Notes under the pieces: generated by a model
Databases searched by the model: none
Told to the model about the DNA's origin: nothing
The model's input: only the letters and a program-made list of their open reading frames with translations
Source: Clostridium amylolyticum
GTDB lineage: Bacteria > Bacillota > Clostridia > Clostridiales > Clostridiaceae
Direction of reading: 5' to 3'
DNA length: 64,000 bases
Assembly (NCBI RefSeq): GCF_900142075.1
Contig: NZ_FQZO01000003.1
Location: forward strand, 310,001 to 374,000
In this document: positions 34,485 to 42,556 of the stretch, one piece after another
How positions within the stretch are numbered: the first letter of the stretch is position 1
Layout: each line of letters starts with the position of its first letter
Program-made: the position numbers and the translations under genes

Positions 34485-34513
34485 TTGATAAACAATAAAT
34501 AATTGTTTATTAT
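34485..34513 (+). promoter_or_regulatory. Promoter with overlapping palindrome upstream of FAD oxidoreductase
   Basis: TTGATA, 17-bp spacer, TATTAT. A palindrome ATAAACAAT / ATTGTTTAT covers 34488-34510, between the boxes, where a repressor could bind. Predicted start near 34520 gives a long leader of about 220 nt that carries the TTTGTAA array. Confidence 0.55.
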
Positions 34514-34549
34514 AGTGATATAAGGCTTAATAGTAAATCGAGAAGTCAT

Positions 34550-34638
34550 TTTGTAATCCGAGATGTAATGTTTGCAACCAACAATTAAATATTTGTAACC
34601 GAAATGCAGGTTTTGTAAAGGAAAAGCTATATTTGTAA
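34550..34638 (+). repeat. Five helically phased TTTGTAA boxes
   Basis: TTTGTAA at 34550, TTTGCAA at 34571, then TTTGTAA at 34592, 34612 and 34632: spacings of 21, 21, 20 and 20 bp, i.e. two DNA turns each. Most are followed by TCC/CC and a purine (TTTGTAACCGAAA-like). The array lies between the candidate promoter and the start of the FAD oxidoreductase. The 588-bp gap from 34150 otherwise has no convincing gene; a 66-codon frame at 34201 has no ribosome site. Confidence 0.75.
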
Positions 34639-34737
34639 TCAAAATAAAGTTTGATTTTTAAGCCTATTTGTATTGTAAATGAAGTTTTGTTTTTTTAAAC
34701 AAAAATCCTAAATAGATTTATATAAGGGGGAATAAAG

Positions 34738-35820
34738 GTGAAAGAAGAAACTACTATGACATATGATATTGCGATTATAGGGTTAGGGCCTGCAGGTGCC
34801 TTACTGGCAAGGCTGCTTTCAAAAAAATATAAGATTATTGCCATTGACAAAAAAGACTCTGTGGAAAAGGGATTTCAGAAACCTTGCGGTGGATTGCTTT
34901 CTTCCGACGCTCAGAAAGCATTGGCAGGATTAGACTTATGCCTTCCTAAAGATGTTATGGTAGATCCACAAATTTTCGCTGTTAAAACTATAGATTTGAA
35001 AAATGATCTCATACGCCATTATCAACGATTTTATATTAACCTTCATCGCCATAAATTTGATTTATGGTTGAAATCACTTATTCCCAATCATGTGGAGGTT
35101 CATAGTAATTCACGTTGCTCTGCTGTTGAAAAAATATCGGAAGGTTATCGCATTACATTTCATGAAAATGGTATGGAGCATGTAATTGCTGCAAAATATC
35201 TAGTAGGTGCAGACGGTGCTAATTCCTTGGTGCGTAGTACCCTTTATCCTAAAAAGAAAATACGGACTTATATGTCAATCCAGCAATGGTTTGTTGAAAC
35301 ACATGCCAATCCATTTTATTCCTGCATTTTCGATTTAGAAAATACAGATTGCTGTTCTTGGTCCATCTCAAAAGATAATCAATTTATTTTTGGCGGTGCA
35401 TTTCCTATGGATAATTCCCGAAAAAGGTTTGAAAATCAGAAAAGAAAGCTGGAAAAAAATGGATTTAAGTTCGGAAAGCCTATAAAAACCGAGGCTTGCA
35501 TGGTACTGAGACCATCATCATTCTATGATTTTTGTTGCGGGAAGAACAATGCTTTTTTAATTGGGGAAGCTGCTGGTTTTATCAGTCCAAGTTCCCTTGA
35601 GGGAATTAGTTCAGCTATCAATAGCGCTCAGATTTTAAGCGAAGTATTAAATGCTGATAGTAAAAATGCTAACAGAAAATATAGATTAAAGACTTTTAAC
35701 ATCCGTTTGAAGATATCTTTAAAACTACTGAAATGCCCATTTATGTATAATTCTTTTTTACGTAAGATTGTATTAAAAAGTAGATTGCAGAGTATTGATA
35801 TTACATCCATACAAGGTTAA
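34738..35820 (+). CDS. FAD-dependent oxidoreductase, geranylgeranyl-reductase-like
   Basis: 360 residues. N-terminal FAD-binding YDIAIIGLGPAGALLARLL, then KPCGGLLSSDAQ as in geranylgeranyl-reductase/CbrA-type enzymes, VGADGANSLVR (about 155) and the C-terminal flavin motif FLIGEAAGFISPSSLEGISSA. Cys-rich middle (TDCCSW, FCCGKN). Substrate unknown; prenyl-chain reduction is known for relatives, but nothing here proves it. GTG start 34738 after AAGGGGG; an ATG at 34756 is also possible. Single gene with its own terminator. Confidence 0.85.
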   Translation: MKEETTMTYDIAIIGLGPAGALLARLLSKKYKIIAIDKKDSVEKGFQKPCGGLLSSDAQKALAGLDLCLPKDVMVDPQIFAVKTIDLKNDLIRHYQRFYINLHRHKFDLWLKSLIPNHVEVHSNSRCSAVEKISEGYRITFHENGMEHVIAAKYLVGADGANSLVRSTLYPKKKIRTYMSIQQWFVETHANPFYSCIFDLENTDCCSWSISKDNQFIFGGAFPMDNSRKRFENQKRKLEKNGFKFGKPIKTEACMVLRPSSFYDFCCGKNNAFLIGEAAGFISPSSLEGISSAINSAQILSEVLNADSKNANRKYRLKTFNIRLKISLKLLKCPFMYNSFLRKIVLKSRLQSIDITSIQG

Positions 35821-35839
35821 ACTTTCATATGAAATTTTG

Positions 35840-35880
35840 AACTAACAACTGGATATATATTTCCAGTTGTTAGTTCGTTT
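35840..35880 (+). terminator. Terminator of FAD oxidoreductase
   Basis: AACTAACAACTGGA / TCCAGTTGTTAGTT, a 14-bp perfect stem with an AT loop followed by CGTTTT. Confidence 0.9.
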
Positions 35881-36104
35881 TAAATATTGGAGAAAAAAAT
35901 AGACTTCATGGTCAATAATATTAGAGTAAAAATTTCTACATCCTTCAGTACTATACACATATCAAGTAGAAAATGATATAATTTTATATAATTATTGGTA
36001 AATAATTTTATTAATTAAATAGTCAGTTGAGGTGATGTAGGAAGAATGCTGGGTTTAAAACTATTGAAAGAATCATCAATTATTAAATTAAAGGGGTATG
36101 AGCA

Positions 36105-39100
36105 ATGGATATAAAGAAAATGTTTAAATTCCTATTTCCAGAGTATCAGATTATAGAATCTATTAGGGAATATGGTTTTATAGCTAAGAAAGAAAACAAA
36201 GCAAAATCAAGTACAAGCTATCAAGCTAATAGCTATTCTACCAATAAGGAAACTTCTTACGGTATGGACACACACCAAGTAAAGCAGATGGAAAAAAATA
36301 AATTTGGAAAACATACTGAAATTAACAGTGATACTATCATACACAATGAAAAGAAATTAGTTAAAGTTTCTAATGATGGTATTAATGAAAATTTTCAAAG
36401 TATAAGGAATAAGCTATCTACAATGCTTGTGGGTCAGCAAAACTTTCTTGATAATTTAATTGTTGCTTTCAAACGCCCTTTTATTACTGGGTATGATAAT
36501 GTAAAACCTAAAAATACAATATTTATAATAGGGGAAGAAAGTACAGGCAGACATACATGTATAGAAGAAACAGTAAAACTATTAAAACAAAAAGAATTAT
36601 TAAGCTATGATAATGTTTCAAAAATAGATTTATCAATCTATCCAACTGTTTCAGAACAATCATTATTTCTTTCAGATTTATATAAAGAACTATATACAAA
36701 TTCAGATGTAATTATCTTTGACTGCTTTGAGAAATGTCACAGCAGTGTTATTGACATTATTTCAAAACTTGTAATTGACGGGAAGTATAAACTGAATGCA
36801 AGATATGCATTTCAAAACAATAATCTTGTTGAAGCCACCGGTGTACTAATGCAAAATTCTGTTAGTGAGCTTTCATCAAACGGTAAATATTTTATCTTTG
36901 TAACAGAACAGCGTGAAAGCAAGATAATGGATATATTCGGTTCAAAATTTATGGCTGCTGTGTCAGATCTGCTTAAAATGAATTCTTATACAGAAAAAGA
37001 ATTAGCAGTGATTAGTGAAAAACTCCTTAGTGAATTAAATTTACGTTGCAAAAGCAATCTTTCTATTATATTGAAATATGACGACAGTTTGGCTGCTTAT
37101 TGCGCTGGAAAATATAGTTTTGCTTCCGGTATTGCTGGAATACAAAACTATATAAACGAAAATATCTATAAGGCTTTATCTGAATATAAATTGAGAAATA
37201 CCATTGAATCACATGCCATGATTGAATTGTTTATAGAAAATGAAAAGATCATGGCAAAAATTATGAACAAGCAAGGAGATGCCACTGTTGACCTGATGGA
37301 ATTGTTACCTCAGAGTAATATTAATAACATTGATGAGGTTAAAAAAGAGTTGGATTCTGTCATAGGCCTTACAAAAGTAAAGGAGTATGTATTAGACATA
37401 GAAAATAATTTTAAAGTACAGAAAATGCGTGAAAATGCCGGTTTAAAAGCCGCATCAATTTCTATGCATATGATCTTTACAGGAAATCCTGGAACGGGGA
37501 AAACAACTATTGCAAGAATAGTAGCAAAATATTTAAAAGCAATTGGTGTCCTTTCTACTGGTCAACTGAGAGAAGTAACTAGGATGGACTTAGTTGGTCA
37601 ATATGTAGGACAAACAGCAAAGCTTACTAATGAGGTTATTCAGTCTGCTTTAGGTGGTGTCTTGTTTATTGATGAGGCCTATTCTCTTTGCAGGGATAAA
37701 CATGATACTTTTGGTCTTGAAGCTATCGATGCTCTTGTGAAGGGAATTGAAGATAATCGTGACAATTTGGTGGTAATTCTTGCAGGTTATAAAGATGAGA
37801 TGGCGGAATTTTTAAAATCTAATAGCGGATTAAAATCAAGATTTCCAAATATAGTTGATTTTGAAGATTATACTGCTGATGAAATGTATGAAATATCAAT
37901 TGTAACAGCTAAATCAAAGGGTTATGCTATAGCTGAAGATTGCAAGGAGGAATTAATAAGACTATTTGAAAGAAGTCAGATTAAAGGCAGAAATGACAGT
38001 GGAAATGGACGATTGGTTCGAAATATTGTTGAAAGTGCTATTTTGGAACAATCAAAACGGTTGGTGAAAGATCAAAGTTCTCCAATGGATTTATTGAGCT
38101 TTGAAGATTTCAAGTTTGAGAGCTTTGAAAAGTTTGATTTGGATAAAGCATTATCAGGTATTATAGGACTTGAAAATGTAAAAGAATTTGTTAGAAGTCA
38201 ATATAAATTGCTTATTGCTAATGAAAAGCGTAGAAAAGCAGGCATCAATGTAGATACCACACAATCATTAAACATGATTTTTACAGGTAATCCTGGAACT
38301 GGAAAAACAACTATTGCTAGAGTGGTGGCTACTATGTTTAAAGATATGGGGCTGTTGAAAAAAGGTCATTTGGTGGAAACGGATAGAGGAGGTCTAGTAG
38401 CAGAATATGCAGGCCAGACTGCTAAAAAGACAGAAGAGATATTTAAGAACGCCTTAGGGGGAGTGCTATTTATCGATGAAGCATATGCATTATCAAGTGA
38501 CGGAAGCAGCTTTGGCAAAGAAGCAATTGATACTCTGGTAAAGCTAATTGAAGATTATCGTGGTGAAATCATAGTTATACTAGCTGGTTATAAAAAGGAA
38601 ATGGCAGATTTTATGAAATCAAACTCCGGTTTAGAATCAAGATTTCCACTGATAATAGATTTTCCTGACTATTCTTCAGATGAATTATATGAAATTGCTC
38701 TGAAAATAATGGACTCCAAAGGATTTCAGATTACTGAAGAAGGCAAGAGCGTTTTAGGTGGACAGATAGAAATACTGCACAAGACATCAACTGCACATTC
38801 AGGTAATGGTAGGATGGTACGAAATTTAATAGAAAAAATTATGAGAAATCAATCTGCAAGGATAGCATCTGATGAAGTTACTGTAGCTGATTTAACTCAA
38901 ATTCTGCCATGTGATATACAAACTACAGACAACAAAACTCAAAGTTACGACATAGATAAAGCTTTAGAGAAAATTATTGGTCTGCACGAAGTAAAGTCCT
39001 ATATAAGGAGTTTGTATGCCCGTTTGAAAATGCAAAATGAGAGAAAAAAATTAGGACTTCCTTCGGACAGTTCCGCAACAATTCACATGATCTTCAAAGG

Positions 39101-39743
39101 AAATCCAGGAACAGGAAAAACCATGGTTGCGCGTACAGTAGCGGATATACTTTATAACATAGGTGTTATTAAAACAAATAAATTGATTGAAACAGATAGA
39201 GCTGGGTTAGTTGCAGGATATGTAGGACAAACTGCCATGAAAACTACTGAAAAAGTGATGGAAGCCATGGATGGGATATTATTTATAGACGAGGCTTATT
39301 CACTGTCACAGGGTGGTGCAAATGATTTTGGCAGGGAAAGTATTGATACTCTGGTAAAGCTAATGGATGATTACAGGGAGCGTATAGTGGTTATTTTAGC
39401 AGGCTATAGTAAGGATATGGATGATTTCTTAAAAACAAATCCTGGTTTAAAGTCTCGCTTCCCTAATATTATTGAGTTTGCAGATTATAATCTTGATGAA
39501 TTAATGCAAATAGCAAATGAATTTTATCAAAGTAAAGGCTATTTACTTACTGAAAATGCAAAAAATAAGCTATCTGTAATATTAAACGAAGTCTTAAAGG
39601 AAGAGGCCTTTGGAAATGGCAGATACGTGAGAAATGTCTTTGAAAAATCGGTGAACAATCAAGCATTGAGGCTAAGCACTGATACAGATTTAACCCGTGA
39701 AGAATTGACTGTCATTGAAGAAGAAGATATCGAAAGGGTGTAA
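36105..39743 (+). CDS. Multi-module AAA ATPase: one degenerate plus three CbbX/SpoVK-type domains
   Basis: 1212 residues. A charged N-terminus (1-100) leads to a Clp-like AAA module (about 100-400) whose Walker A is degenerate (GEESTGRHT near 143). Three consecutive CbbX/SpoVK-type modules follow, with Walker A GNPGTGKT at about 461, 727 and 998, Walker B VLFIDEAYSL or ILFIDEAYSL, sensor ILAGYKDEM-type segments, and GNGR(L/M/Y)VRN arginine-finger regions. Spacing of 266-271 residues shows internal duplication. Single-module relatives include SpoVK, Rubisco activase CbbX and EccA of type VII secretion, all remodelling ATPases. AAAGGGG precedes the ATG. It is followed directly by two membrane-protein genes, implying a membrane-linked machine of unknown purpose. 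Confidence 0.92.
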   Translation: MDIKKMFKFLFPEYQIIESIREYGFIAKKENKAKSSTSYQANSYSTNKETSYGMDTHQVKQMEKNKFGKHTEINSDTIIHNEKKLVKVSNDGINENFQSIRNKLSTMLVGQQNFLDNLIVAFKRPFITGYDNVKPKNTIFIIGEESTGRHTCIEETVKLLKQKELLSYDNVSKIDLSIYPTVSEQSLFLSDLYKELYTNSDVIIFDCFEKCHSSVIDIISKLVIDGKYKLNARYAFQNNNLVEATGVLMQNSVSELSSNGKYFIFVTEQRESKIMDIFGSKFMAAVSDLLKMNSYTEKELAVISEKLLSELNLRCKSNLSIILKYDDSLAAYCAGKYSFASGIAGIQNYINENIYKALSEYKLRNTIESHAMIELFIENEKIMAKIMNKQGDATVDLMELLPQSNINNIDEVKKELDSVIGLTKVKEYVLDIENNFKVQKMRENAGLKAASISMHMIFTGNPGTGKTTIARIVAKYLKAIGVLSTGQLREVTRMDLVGQYVGQTAKLTNEVIQSALGGVLFIDEAYSLCRDKHDTFGLEAIDALVKGIEDNRDNLVVILAGYKDEMAEFLKSNSGLKSRFPNIVDFEDYTADEMYEISIVTAKSKGYAIAEDCKEELIRLFERSQIKGRNDSGNGRLVRNIVESAILEQSKRLVKDQSSPMDLLSFEDFKFESFEKFDLDKALSGIIGLENVKEFVRSQYKLLIANEKRRKAGINVDTTQSLNMIFTGNPGTGKTTIARVVATMFKDMGLLKKGHLVETDRGGLVAEYAGQTAKKTEEIFKNALGGVLFIDEAYALSSDGSSFGKEAIDTLVKLIEDYRGEIIVILAGYKKEMADFMKSNSGLESRFPLIIDFPDYSSDELYEIALKIMDSKGFQITEEGKSVLGGQIEILHKTSTAHSGNGRMVRNLIEKIMRNQSARIASDEVTVADLTQILPCDIQTTDNKTQSYDIDKALEKIIGLHEVKSYIRSLYARLKMQNERKKLGLPSDSSATIHMIFKGNPGTGKTMVARTVADILYNIGVIKTNKLIETDRAGLVAGYVGQTAMKTTEKVMEAMDGILFIDEAYSLSQGGANDFGRESIDTLVKLMDDYRERIVVILAGYSKDMDDFLKTNPGLKSRFPNIIEFADYNLDELMQIANEFYQSKGYLLTENAKNKLSVILNEVLKEEAFGNGRYVRNVFEKSVNNQALRLSTDTDLTREELTVIEEEDIERV

Positions 39744-39747
39744 TTAT

Positions 39748-40209
39748 ATGAGTAAATTAAAATCTAATTTAGGAAACATCGCGTCAATTATATATTTTGT
39801 AGTTGTAATGTGGTGGGTGTTATTACTACTTGCTATTGTTCCTCTTACCTTATTTGGAGATATAAAAACTATAAGAAGCTCAGGGTTTTCAGCGCCTAAT
39901 GTAGGAATAATGTTTATGGGCCTCTTTGGACTATTTATAGGGATTTCTTTGTTAATTCCAGCATTTAGAAAGATGTACTATAAACTACCCTGGTTGTTTC
40001 CCTATGTAAAGATATTGTATGTTAACCTTGTGATTATGGGTGTAGCTACTTTAATTTTAAATTATGGTTATGAAGTGCAAAGTAGTACAAGGCATATGAG
40101 CTTTTTTATGGTGATGATAGCGCAGATTGTTATTTGCCGGATTGCAATGTGCATCTATTTTAATAAAAAGACAGTGAAATATATAGGAGGAGGGGTAGAA
40201 AATGAGTAA
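39748..40209 (+). CDS. Four-helix membrane protein of the AAA operon
   Basis: 153 residues with four predicted transmembrane helices (about 12-33, 45-67, 78-99, 113-132) and short loops. The ATG at 39748 is 4 bp after the AAA stop, with GAAAGGGTG as ribosome site, so it is translationally coupled to the ATPase. Ends in an 8-bp overlap with the next gene. No family recognised. Likely the membrane partner of the ATPase. Confidence 0.75.
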   Translation: MSKLKSNLGNIASIIYFVVVMWWVLLLLAIVPLTLFGDIKTIRSSGFSAPNVGIMFMGLFGLFIGISLLIPAFRKMYYKLPWLFPYVKILYVNLVIMGVATLILNYGYEVQSSTRHMSFFMVMIAQIVICRIAMCIYFNKKTVKYIGGGVENE

Positions 40210-40873
40210 TTTGAAAAATAGCACTCAAAAAGAAATGAATAAGAATAAAACTACTCCTACATTTGATTCTCAAAAGGAATCACAAAATGTTGATTTCACG
40301 GGTTATACACATCAGGATACTACTAATTCTGTTAATGAAGAAATAGGTAGAGAAGATATGGTAGATAAGGGGAGCGTAAAAAAGATTGAGAAACCCCTTA
40401 AAGTGTTCGGTGGATTTTGTATTGCAGTATTTATAGCCGCGATGATATTTAGTTACAAGCCAGCTGTTAATAAAAGCAGTGAGGCAAAAGAAGCTTTAAA
40501 AAATAAGGTGTCAACTTCATTGTCTGCGGGAACTATCCTTTTAAATAAGGATGAAAATGTAGGACAGCAGGACTATACTATTAACCATAAATCTGAAAAT
40601 AAAGAAAGTAAAATTTGGGTATGGGATTATGCAGCAGAAGATGGTGATTATGTTCAAGTACTTGTTAATGGTACCCCTGTTTCTGAGGCCTTTATGATTA
40701 AACATAAACCAAAGGAAATTATTGTTCCGGCTACTGGAGACATTCAAATTAAAGGTATTAAAGACGGTGGCGGCGGAATTACGTATGCTGTGAGGTATGA
40801 ACTAAATGGAACAAATTACTTTAATTCTGCACCAGAAGGTGAGTATAACACATATACTCTTGTAAAAGAATAA
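40202..40873 (+). CDS. Single-pass membrane protein with exported beta-domain
   Basis: 223 residues: a polar, Gln/Asn/Thr-rich cytoplasmic tail (1-65), one transmembrane helix (about 70-88), then an outside region ending in a compact beta-rich domain (about 135-223) with WVWDYAAEDGDYVQVLVNG, IIVPATGDIQIKGIKDGGGG and AVRYELNGTNYF. The C-terminal domain looks Ig-like or carbohydrate-binding-like and I recall similar stand-alone domains in clostridial proteins, but cannot name it. Overlaps the preceding gene by 8 bp. Third and last gene of the AAA operon. Confidence 0.78.
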   Translation: MSNLKNSTQKEMNKNKTTPTFDSQKESQNVDFTGYTHQDTTNSVNEEIGREDMVDKGSVKKIEKPLKVFGGFCIAVFIAAMIFSYKPAVNKSSEAKEALKNKVSTSLSAGTILLNKDENVGQQDYTINHKSENKESKIWVWDYAAEDGDYVQVLVNGTPVSEAFMIKHKPKEIIVPATGDIQIKGIKDGGGGITYAVRYELNGTNYFNSAPEGEYNTYTLVKE

Positions 40874-40915
40874 AATAGTAACACAATGGTACAGCAATTC
40901 TTATCTTATAATATT

Positions 40916-40950
40916 AAAGCATGTGAACCACAGTTTACGTGCTTTTTTTA
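40916..40950 (+). terminator. Terminator of the AAA operon
   Basis: AAAGCATGT / ACGTGCTTT stem with one wobble pair, 14-nt loop, followed by TTTTATTT. Confidence 0.8.
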
Positions 40951-41120
40951 TTTAATTACAAATGACGAATTTGGATTGGAAAGGGGTGGGATTAAGTGCT
41001 ATACTGATTGATATAGGCTATTACAAACAGATTAACGATAAGTGAGGATATTAGGTTGGAGATAGTGTCTTAAAGTAGATTGTTCACATTATTTAAATAA
41101 TTACCAGTGGAGGTGACACA

Positions 41121-41693
41121 ATGAATACAGAAAAATATAATATGCCGAAACACATTCTAGAAAGTAATAGAATATTTATTATAACTGGGATAATGGCATC
41201 GGGAAAATCAACAGTGGCTCAGCTACTGGCAGAACGTCTTCAAAAGGCAGTCCATGTGCATGGAGATATATATAGAAAGATGATTGTTGCTGGACGGGAA
41301 GAAATGTCACCTAATCCTTCCGATGAAGCATTAAGGCAGCTTAACCTCCGCTATAAGCTGGCAGCTTCTACAGCAGATGCATATTTTGAGGCAGGATTTA
41401 ATGTTGTGGTGCAAGATAATATTATTGGAAAAATGCTTGAAAATTTTGTAGGAATGGTTCGAAATAGGCCTTTATATGTGGTAGCTCTTTGTCCGCATCC
41501 TGAAGTAGTAGCTGAAAGAGAGGCTTCAAGGAATAAAAAAGGATATGGTGGATGGACAGTTGCTGAATTTGATAATCTTTTTCGTAATGAAACACCTAGA
41601 ATTGGGTTATGGCTAGATTCATCGGAACTAACACCACAAGAAACTGTTGATGCCATTCTAACAAGGGCTTATACAGAAGCTCGTATAGATTAA
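41121..41693 (+). CDS. P-loop kinase, chloramphenicol-phosphotransferase/zeta-toxin-like
   Basis: 190 residues. Walker A TGIMASGKSTVA near residue 22-33, an HVHGDIYRKMI segment holding a catalytic-type Asp, FNVVVQDNIIG and an LCPHPEVVAEREASR lid helix. This layout fits small-molecule kinases of the CPT/AAA_33 group, which phosphorylate antibiotics, nucleosides or (in zeta toxins) UDP-sugars. No antitoxin gene is adjacent, so a toxin role is unlikely; a detoxifying or salvage kinase is more probable. GGAGGTGACAC precedes the ATG. Confidence 0.82.
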   Translation: MNTEKYNMPKHILESNRIFIITGIMASGKSTVAQLLAERLQKAVHVHGDIYRKMIVAGREEMSPNPSDEALRQLNLRYKLAASTADAYFEAGFNVVVQDNIIGKMLENFVGMVRNRPLYVVALCPHPEVVAEREASRNKKGYGGWTVAEFDNLFRNETPRIGLWLDSSELTPQETVDAILTRAYTEARID

Positions 41694-41973
41694 CACTGAA
41701 AGATTTAAAGAGTTCCTTAGTTAGATTTCCATTATTAGAAATTCTATAAGTATGGAAGTTTATAGTGATATAGGAATATTGAAAGATCCTATTAAGCGAA
41801 GTTTTGCTATCATCTATATCACCATCAAGTATGGAATCTAATAGAGCTGCTTCTTTTCTATTGCTAGCGGTGCCTACAATTTTAAAACCTAGCTTTTCAA
41901 AATCATAGGAAGCTAAACCATCTCTTATAAAAAATTCATCGTCTACAATAATTATCTTATAAAAGTCTATCAT
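41690..41973 (-). pseudogene. Remnant of a YesN-type response regulator
   Basis: The minus strand starts with a clear receiver N-terminus, YKIIIVDDEFFIRDGLASYD, then KLGFKIVGTASNRKEA, the pattern of YesN/AraC-type response regulators. After about 52 codons the similarity ends and the frame continues with unrelated sequence into the end of the kinase gene. The phospho-acceptor Asp and DNA-binding part are gone. Ribosome site GGGGGATT is still present. Confidence 0.75.
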
Positions 41974-42310
41974 TAATAATCCCCCTACTAGCTGCTGTCT
42001 AAAATATTTGCAATTAGATTATTTTCAATGACACTATTCTGTCATTTTTAGTGTATCACCCTTATTACTTGTACGTAAATAGTTAAAGCAACTAGGAAAA
42101 ACTAAAAATAAATATATTTTTAACAATTCTCTAGCATATAATTTGTGACTAATTTATGAATTTAGATTAACTCTCAAATGGATTTTTTCTATTATATTTA
42201 ATGAATCTTTATTATTATACTTTGAATAGGCTAGAAATTTGTTTTTTAATGACTTTTTATTGATAAATTAGAATAAGAAAAAATATTTACCTTTAAAGAT
42301 TGATAAATTA

Positions 42311-42339
42311 TTGACAATGGTTTGATTTTGTAGTAATTT
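42311..42339 (+). promoter_or_regulatory. Promoter of the permease-Mch cluster
   Basis: TTGACA, 17-bp spacer, TAATTT; consensus -35 and fair -10. Start predicted near 42346. Confidence 0.6.
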
Positions 42340-42352
42340 ATTGTTAGAAAGA

Positions 42353-42371
42353 TTGTTTATGACTTAAACAA
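42353..42371 (+). promoter_or_regulatory. Candidate operator palindrome downstream of the promoter
   Basis: TTGTTTA-TGACT-TAAACAA, perfect 7-bp arms, centred about 16 bp after the predicted start. It resembles GTTTGTTTAAACAAAC-type sites of ROK repressors such as XylR; a ROK gene ends the cluster at 49354-50514. Confidence 0.5.
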
Positions 42372-42508
42372 ACTGTTTTCAAAAGAAATTTTGGTTGCAA
42401 CCTATTTTTGGATTAACTATATTGAATAATTTTTAGTAAATATGAAATTTATATTCCCTATGATATTTAATAACCTATTATAAAAAATCCAAGAAAGGAG
42501 AGTATGAT

Positions 42509-42556
42509 ATGTATATAAAACTATGTGCAATCATACAACTTACATATGAAATTTAA
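42509..42556 (+). CDS. Possible 15-codon leader ORF overlapping the permease start
   Basis: AAGAAAGGAG is ideally spaced before ATG 42509, which reads MYIKLCAIIQLTYEI and stops at 42556, overlapping the permease ATG (42546) by 11 bases in another frame. The permease ATG has no ribosome site of its own, so translation may be coupled through this ORF. Confidence 0.45.
   Translation: MYIKLCAIIQLTYEI

Larger units (their letters stand above)
41974..42508. other. 535-bp AT-rich upstream region of the Mch/permease cluster
   Basis: No ORF with a ribosome site until 42509. Contains the promoter and palindrome listed separately at 42311-42371. I looked for a purine riboswitch before the first permease and did not find its conserved core. 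Confidence 0.5.

Noticed and set aside
36046..36114. 22-codon ORF overlapping the AAA ATPase start
   Set aside because: The AAA gene has its own AAAGGGG site, so no coupling is needed, and the peptide shows no feature.
41121..41693. Zeta-type toxin with antitoxin
   Set aside because: No short antitoxin ORF is adjacent; the kinase is better described as CPT-like or a small-molecule kinase.
42000..42508. Purine riboswitch before the NCS2 permease
   Set aside because: The conserved three-way-junction core and loop sequences of the purine aptamer were not found.
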